DNA from: Opisthorchis felineus
Taxonomy: Eukaryota; Platyhelminthes; Trematoda; Opisthorchiida; Opisthorchiidae
Assembly: GCA_004794785.1 (NCBI GenBank)
Contig: SJOL01007024.1
Location: 144,928-208,927 of the forward strand
Length of the DNA: 64,000 nt
Direction: 5' to 3'
A program made the position numbers and the translations under genes. Below the pieces are notes generated by a model, which saw nothing but the letters and a program-made list of their open reading frames with translations, was not told where the DNA came from and searched no databases. Each line of letters begins with the position of its first letter. Position 1 is the first letter of the stretch. Positions 58,458 through 64,000 of the stretch are shown piece by piece.

Positions 58458-58730
58458 GCACCAGCCAACAGTTCAACGAGCCCGAACCACACAAAAACAC
58501 AACTCTTTGACGATGGTCCTGACACCAGTCCTCTGCCAACAGTTCAGCAATTGGCGCGAGAATTCTCTGCTGCTATGGCTGCCTCAAACACAATCGCAAA
58601 CAACACACAGGGCACAGCTCTGTTGCCAGGCCGCTACATGGTGAATGGTTCATCAACTCAGGGACAAAATCTTCGATCCATAGTCCATCCTCTAGCTCCC
58701 CCTCTGATAGTAAAGGACCCTCACAATCAG
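58458..58730 (+). CDS. Exon of Ser/Pro-rich host gene, possible GC donor
   Basis: A 273-nt open segment after GGCCGATTCCCAG, phase 0. It encodes APANSSTSPNHTKTQLFDDG, then SPLPTVQQLAREFSAAMAAS, NTIANNTQGTALLPGRYMVN and a tail ending LIVKDPHNQ. The VQQLAREFSAAMAA part looks helical. No GT donor fits well: AATCAG|GCACGT would be a GC-AG intron and keeps phase 0 for the next exon, whereas CAC|GTGG would not. The upstream acceptor at 58367 could lengthen the exon by 90 nt. Confidence 0.6.
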
Positions 58731-58803
58731 GCACGTGGTTGAAACCCTGACACTCACATTATAGCAATGATTATTTTTATTACCTATTTGTGTTCAGCTA
58801 CGA

Positions 58804-58984
58804 GCCTGAGATGGCTCAAGTGGTTAGAGCGCGAATTTACTGACCGGAAGGTCCATGGTTCGAACCCAACCTCTGCCTCTCTACTTCCCCTGTCTAGGGT
58901 TGGGCAACCTGGCAGTATTCCAGCCCTCGTGCTTCCTTCGTATGGCATGGCAGCTAGGCACCGAAAGGGTGCTAAACCTGAACG

Positions 58985-59012
<28 letters not shown>
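58804..59012 (+). mobile_element. tRNA-derived SINE with AT-repeat tail
   Basis: GAGATGGCTCAAGTGGTTAG (box A), GGTTCGAACCC (box B), CCCCTGTCTAGGGTTGGGC, CTTCCTTCGTATGGCATGGC and GCACCGAAAGGGTGCTAAAC, with an (AT)n tail at 58985-59012. Confidence 0.9.
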
Positions 59013-59015
<3 letters not shown>

Positions 59016-59477
59016 ATATCGACGAATCTGAGATCATAGGATTCCATTGATTGGACACAAAGTTTCTGATGGTCTCACGCCTTTGACACCTTCTTGAATC
59101 CATCGCTAGCAGAACCAATGGAGAAATTCCAAGTGGCTGTATACGCCTGTGGGCATTAATAGGTTGTACGCCCCTTGCTTTCCAATAACACGGTACCTGG
59201 AACTGGTGTTCCAGACCGTGGATCTACCACCCTGTTGTGTTTTTTATGGTCCCAATGTTGCCCCAATTTTCATTCAGATGTACGTCATTGTGTGAGGAAA
59301 TTGAGCTGACTTTCGTGGAGAAGAGTACTGTTGTCTTTGCGTCATGCCAAGGTAAACTCACCTAACGTATCCAGGATTCACCTGGGGGGGTGTGCTGGAT
59401 GCATACAGTGTAATAGTCCCGCAATGTAAAGGCTTCGTATTTAACGGCAACGTGCTCTGAACTATGCATCATTCTAG

Positions 59478-59630
59478 TGGTCTCCCGTTGAGTACCGCTT
59501 TCTTGAAGCGGCTGCTTTGGTTGAGCGTCCTAGTCCAGCTATAAACTATGTACCATCCATTCCAGCCGCTACAGTTTCAATCACTGGAAACTGGAAGATC
59601 GTGGAAGATACAGTCAAGCATGAGAGGTCA
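59478..59630 (+). CDS. Exon of Ser/Pro-rich host gene
   Basis: It follows GCATCATTCTAG in phase 0 and encodes WSPVEYRFLEAAALVERPSP, then AINYVPSIPAATVSITGNWK and IVEDTVKHE. Two donors are possible: GAGAG|GTCAGT (phase 2, end 59626) or GGTCA|GTTAGT (phase 0, end 59630, used here because it fits the next exon). This part is less repetitive than the earlier exons and may begin a folded region. Not recognised. Confidence 0.5.
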
Positions 59631-59699
59631 GTTAGTCCGGGAACTTGGCGGCTACGCATTGAACACGATAGCTTTAATTCACGCACCACCGACTGCGCT

Positions 59700-60475
59700 A
59701 TTGGACCGTTTCTCCCACTGCCATTAACCAGTGGTGATTTGAGTTCCCGGAGCCTTATCCAGGGAGGCGAAAGTTGTCAACTCCATTCAGTTTACTGGTT
59801 AGTGTTTTCATGCTTCGTTGCCAGGTCGTGCAATATCCACCTCTGGGTCACTGGGCGAGAAGAGCTCTGCGAGGCAGCCGGTTCTCTGGTATGCGGAGTA
59901 CTTGCCCTAACCAGCGTAACCTATGAAGCTTGAGTTATTCATCTATCGTTCGAGAGTTTCTTCTCCCTAGGACCATCTGGCGTACCTCAGCATTGTTAAT
60001 CTGAGGTTCCCACCACACCCGATCAGTGCTTCGGAGACACCAATGGTCAAACACTGACATCTTTCGTATGTCCTCTGCGCATTGAGGTGACGGCGCTGAT
60101 GCATAAAGCAGTATGGATCACACTGCCGTTGTGTAAACCCTTCCCTTGACAGACAAACTGACCTCGGCGCCATAAATATTGGAGGTTGGCAAAAGCTGCC
60201 CTGGTCTTCCCGATTTGAGAAGCACTCTCATCTCCAGCCAGTCCACCGGAACTTATACAACTGCCCAGGTAAATTACTTCATCTACCACGTCGATTGGCT
60301 CACCTGCAAGCATGAGGTGTGGGTTTGATCCCACCCAGTCTTGTAGCAGCACTGTACACTTTGCAGGTGTGAAGCACATACCAAACCGTGTGGCAGAATT
60401 ATTTAGGTTCTGGTGGACGCTGGTCGTCCTCGCATTCAACTTCAACCTCATCAAGAAGGAGTAATTGGGGAACAA
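59700..60475 (-). pseudogene. RTE-like fragment, antisense in intron
   Basis: On the minus strand: NNSATRFGMCFTPAKCTVLL, QDWVGSNPHLMLAGEPIDVV, YLGSCISSGGLAGDES, FANLQYLWRRG, a frameshift, then LHRLRWLGQVLR near 59930, TWQRSMKTLTSKL and a worn end near 59700. It is the 3' part only, missing YADD. It lies opposite to the flanking exons, as does the 53-kb fragment. Confidence 0.85.
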
Positions 60476-60703
60476 ATGGCTTGAAATGCGGAAGACCTTA
60501 GACCATATGCGAGGATGATAAATGTGACAACTCGGGTGAGGGGCTTGATCTTACTGAGTGATTGTTTAGATCCGAGTCACGAACCAGAATTACGAACATC
60601 AATCGCTGACTGACTGCGGAACGGTTTGTGGGATGTTTGTGTTCCTGTTGGATAACCTTCTAATTCCTTACTTAGTTATCAATCGTGTTCTCTGTGTTCT
60701 CAG

Positions 60704-60760
60704 GAATCTCAGATGTGGAGTAAAACACAGTGGATTCGGGAGTATATTCCCGCTAGTTTC
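60704..60760 (+). CDS. Candidate 57-nt exon
   Basis: Acceptor CTGTGTTCTCAG, donor TTTC|GTGAGT, both good. Phase 0 gives ESQMWSKTQWIREYIPASF. Phase 2 is also open (NLRCGVKHSGFGSIFP), so the frame depends on the donor of the previous exon. Phase 0 continues cleanly into 60970. Confidence 0.45.
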
Positions 60761-60969
60761 GTGAGTCCGATGCTGAATTGGCACAGAAGAAATGCTGTAA
60801 ACTGATTATCCGTTTTTTTCCGCTTTCGTTTTCTTTAAACTAGGCGTATACAATGCGCTCTACATTCTTCCTCTCCTACGTGCTCTCCTCAGTTTCATTT
60901 CTCACCTTCATCAGTCCCAGTTCAAAGTGAATGATGATAAGGTTTTGTCTTGCCTTTGAAACATTACAG

Positions 60970-61052
60970 ACTTGCGGTGGTATCGCCGTCTCCTTCGGTC
61001 GTTGCTCTCCTACACATCGATTGAGTGACCCTCGACGGCAGCAGATGCAAAA
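60970..61052 (+). CDS. Candidate exon of host gene
   Basis: Acceptor GAAACATTACAG, donor CAAAA|GTGAGT. It encodes TCGGIAVSFGRCSPTHRLSD then PRRQQMQ, ending in phase 2. Both borders match the consensus well and the phase joins the previous exon. Confidence 0.5.
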
Positions 61053-61299
61053 GTGAGTTCACCCTTCATTCATTATCGTGTGCAGAAGTTCCTTTTCAAT
61101 GAGAACACCCACTGTCCGATACCGCCCTCTCTTATGGGGAGTTACCTCTCAAGGGGATTCGGTTGTACATGGAGTTCAACATTTGGTTTCAAATCAAGAG
61201 ATTAAAATGAATGTTTTGTACAAAGGTTTGCGCATACTTCAGTCGGGATGATGCTCCGCATGTTAGACTGTTTGTACTTCGTTGCTGGCACGACAGTTG

Positions 61300-61530
61300 A
61301 TGAAAATTATTCGGTTGAAGAATGCCGTAAGCCAGAGGTTCGTTTGAATCTCATGCTAAACTACCCTCATTTGCAAGTGAGTGCTTGGCTCCACACTCGT
61401 CCAGTGTGATATTCAAGAACGTACTATGATTCGGAAACTAGGGCCCACCTGGTGAGTTCCAAAAGAGCGAAGCAGGTAATGAATGGGCTTTCGATAATTC
61501 TTCTTCTGTATAAGTAGTGTTGTATAGACG
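61300..61530 (+). repeat. Degraded hammerhead repeat, plus copy
   Basis: Body landmarks GGTTGAAGAATGCCGTAAG at 61313, then CTGGTGAG at 61449-61456 (consensus CTGATGAG) and GAGCGAA at 61464-61470. A worn right arm (GAATGGGCTTTCGATAATTC) follows. It faces the next copy tail-to-tail. Confidence 0.5.
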
Positions 61531-61544
61531 TAATAGACTACTCG

Positions 61545-61700
61545 TGGAGTTCTTCGACAGCCCACGACCAGTTTCGCCCTTCTTGGGTAGGCGCAGTCTT
61601 CGAGTTTCCGTCAACTTTATGTTCTACTTGAACATCATATACGAGAGATTCAGCTGGGTTCCTGGTGGATTTCTCGTGTAAACCAAATCGGTATGTTCTT
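61545..61700 (-). repeat. Hammerhead repeat, minus copy lacking CTGATGA
   Basis: On the minus strand the left arm (61619 to 61588, ending GCGCCTAC) is followed directly by CCAAGAAGGGCGAAAC, then GTC at 61568-61566 and GTGGGCTGTCGAAG. The CTGATGAG box expected between CTAC and CCAAG has been deleted cleanly. Stem II and GAAAC are otherwise the best preserved in the window. Confidence 0.65.
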
Positions 61701-62131
61701 CTTGAGTATTGAACGGCAACCAAATTGTTCAGATCTTTTATATTCCTTGTAAGCGTTGATGGCCCTGATTTGTCAATTTGTGCGTACTTTTTGAGTGAAC
61801 AAAGCTCACTCGTTGCTGACATCCGAATGGTTTGAACTCGAACTTGTTTAGTACCTCGCTTTTTCTGAACACATTGGATTTTGTCGATAATAAAGTTCAG
61901 TTCTGAGAAAAATTCGCTGTCGGCCGGTGCTAGTTCGGGGTGACTGATTTATACTGGGTTAGATACAGATGTCCTTTTGTTTCACTGAGTGATGTCAGTC
62001 GCGGACTTTTGGGCTGTTGTCATGATTCTCTGATAAGGTCTCTATGGTTTTTTTTCCACACGACATTGGACATTTGGGTAACCAAAACCGTCCATAGTTG
62101 GTAACGTCTGTAAAACTTCCGTTCTCCCTAG

Positions 62132-62405
62132 GCGGAAATTTCTACGCTTGCTTTCATCCTTTCGTTACGTCATTTCGAACCCCATACGTCAACTAGTGGA
62201 AATTTGTTATTTTGACGTCCTAGGACGTCAGAAGTGGGAGACTGTTTGTTTAAATCCACTCGCACATTCATACTCATGCACTTGGGATGTGTATTTTCGA
62301 ATCAAGTTCCGAAGGCTGAATTCAAACTGTATCCATCAGGAGACAGCCGTATTGTGCTCCATCTTCGTTCCGCGAAACATCGAACACGTTTCAGACGGTT
62401 TATAA
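62132..62405 (+). CDS. Weak candidate terminal exon
   Basis: It follows CCGTTCTCCCTAG. In the phase left by exon 60970 it stays open for about 90 codons (FLRLLSSFRYVISNPIRQL and onward) to a TAA at 62403-62405. A second frame is open from 62234. The residue mix does not resemble the earlier exons, and I see no polyadenylation signal that decides the matter. Confidence 0.25.
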
Positions 62406-64000
62406 TCTCATGTGCAAGTCATCGGGTTGAGTCCTAAAGTCATGGTATGGTAGAACAACGCGATCTGTTGACATCCGTCCCCCCTCAGAGTCTTATTAGG
62501 TCCCAGACATCGCAAGATTTTGGGAATCTTTAACCTAACCCGAATGACACATCCACATTGAAACGGTTACAGAATTGCCCTCCCAAACCAAAATTTAATC
62601 CCCCCCCCCCTAAAGTACAGCGCTTCCTTCGACTGAAAAGCGGTGAAATCCTTCTAAAAATCACTACTTATGACTTTCTCCTAACATGTCAGCGAGTGTG
62701 TGATATTTCGTATCCTGTCCTTTGGTCACTGGCGAAAATTTGCGGTTGGGATGGACACCTTCCAGCGGAAAGGGAAAATTTTGCTCCACACTCACTCACC
62801 GTTGAATTTTTAACTCATAGTTGAACGTGAGAAATCTCACGTGTTTTGCATTTAGACGAAACACTGGAATGGTACCATCCGTTCTTCGAATAAACTAATC
62901 CACCAACCCACCGGCAAGCTAGGTCGTTGTTTCGAGTCCGCTCACATGCGCGTCCTCTCGTTCGAACTACATAACTTTGCATTTCCGACAATCTTGACAA
63001 TCTTTGTTTTCGTCCCCAAAAGTCTGTTTCTTCATGCCTTCTCCGCACTTCGCGGGTCCCCACTTTCAACAAACCATTGGTCAGTCGTATACCTAAAGGA
63101 CGGGTACCATTTGAAAGGGGCTGCTACACTCTCTAACATGCAACATATTGTGGTGAGCCCTGGCGCAAGCCCTGATCCCATCAAAACGCAACATCATACT
63201 TACTGTCCCTTAAAATGTCAGAATGAATGCATGCGTCATACAGTACATCCATCATCTTTGGGTGCTAATCGATATACACAAGCGGCGTGTCGGGTTCGCA
63301 TAAAGAAACACGATTTCACTAAATAAACTACGCGACCATCGCGCCGCAGGTCACCAGCAAATTGACGCTGCGGACGCACACTACAAATTGGTTTAAGGTC
63401 ACATATGTCGAAGCTGTGGCAATCATTTCACACCCAATCGAAGTCCACCTCGGTGACGTCTGGTCTGCCTGGATTGTGTTGACGTCAGCCGACTCCGAGG
63501 ATGGGCAGGAGGAGTCGCGCCTTTTGGTCAAAAACATCTTGTTTCACCTAATCGTGTCACATCTTGGTTTGCGCCATTTGGAACATCCGGATTTAGCCAA
63601 GGTCTTGTGTCCCGTGTTAGTCAGTCATGTTGATTCCAGATAAAACACAGCAAATCCGATTGGATGTTTGATAGAATACAACGTTTCAGTGATCAAGTCA
63701 GGTGTGTCGGTGATTCGAACAACTGATAAGACCAACAGGTATTGTTAGGGCATTGGGTCAGTCGTGCGTCTACCGGCGGAACATCTATAAAGTGGTTGGG
63801 TCACTGATACCATATGCAACCGGAACAAGTGGGTAGTTCGTATCAGTGTTGTCTGGAGGTGCAAGCTGTTCAGCATCGATGATCCGACAGTGTGGTTGTT
63901 GGACTTGTCCAGATGTAACGCAAACTACGGTACACGTTTGAAGATATGAGTGAGCGGTCTGGGGATTATGCCTCCTCGATTGGTGACAAAACGTCTACCG
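62406..64000. other. No recognised gene
   Basis: Plus frames at 62946-63326 and 63362-63643 are open but lack splice borders or motifs that I can name. There is a C homopolymer at about 62600-62610. A TGGTACCAT / GGGTACCATT pair near 62868 and 63106 may be the worn ends of a short inverted-repeat element. Confidence 0.3.

Noticed and set aside
62860..63115. Possible short inverted-repeat transposon with TGGTACCAT-like ends
   Set aside because: The two ends agree well for only about 15 bp and no target-site duplication is visible.
1..64000. CRISPR arrays, bacterial operons, rRNA genes and functional tRNAs
   Set aside because: None seen; the tRNA-like sequences are SINEs with an attached unrelated 3' part. 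No regularly spaced short repeats exist.

Overview
The window looks like eukaryotic, flatworm-type genomic DNA, most likely from a trematode. An opisthorchiid liver fluke is a plausible guess but I cannot prove it. The evidence is the absence of bacterial-style gene packing, the presence of splice-bounded exons with long introns, and a dense load of decayed CR1-like and RTE-like non-LTR retrotransposons. There is also a dispersed tRNA-derived SINE family, and a roughly 290-bp repeat that appears to carry a hammerhead-ribozyme-like core. Nothing in the window looks prokaryotic or viral.

Region by region: 1-2.5 kb has nothing I recognise. 2.55-10.5 kb holds a minus-strand CR1-like element with an uninterrupted 1014-codon endonuclease/reverse-transcriptase ORF2, a partly preserved ORF1, and a possible long 3' region ending in AATAAA and an ATT-rich tail. 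The last 1.37 kb of that region recurs almost identically at 14.95-16.37 kb. 12.3-13.9 kb holds broken RTE pieces interrupted by two inverted copies of the ribozyme repeat. 14.2-20.1 kb holds a duplicated tail-to-tail composite of two retrotransposon 3' ends. 22-31 kb is a graveyard of RTE and CR1 reverse transcriptases on both strands.

From about 33.7 kb to at least 61 kb, plus-strand exon candidates with good splice signals can be chained into what looks like one large host gene. Reading phases agree at most junctions. The predicted protein is rich in Ser, Thr and Pro. It has one FPPPPP motif of the kind bound by EVH1 domains and an LDELDAVI segment that loosely resembles an LD motif. I do not recognise the family. 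Its introns carry SINEs mostly in the sense direction, two antisense RTE fragments, and several copies of the ribozyme repeat.

The most interesting observation is the ribozyme repeat at about 13.1-13.5, 32.2-32.4, 47.95-48.28, 50.4-50.6 and 61.3-61.7 kb. Comparing copies reconstructs the hammerhead core (CTGATGA, stem II, GAAA, then GTC) flanked by complementary arms that would form stem I. At 48 kb the unit runs exactly from one predicted cleavage position to the next, 289 bp. Every copy here appears to have lost at least one core element, so these are probably fossils of an active family elsewhere. All calls were made by eye; no alignment, structure prediction or database search was run.
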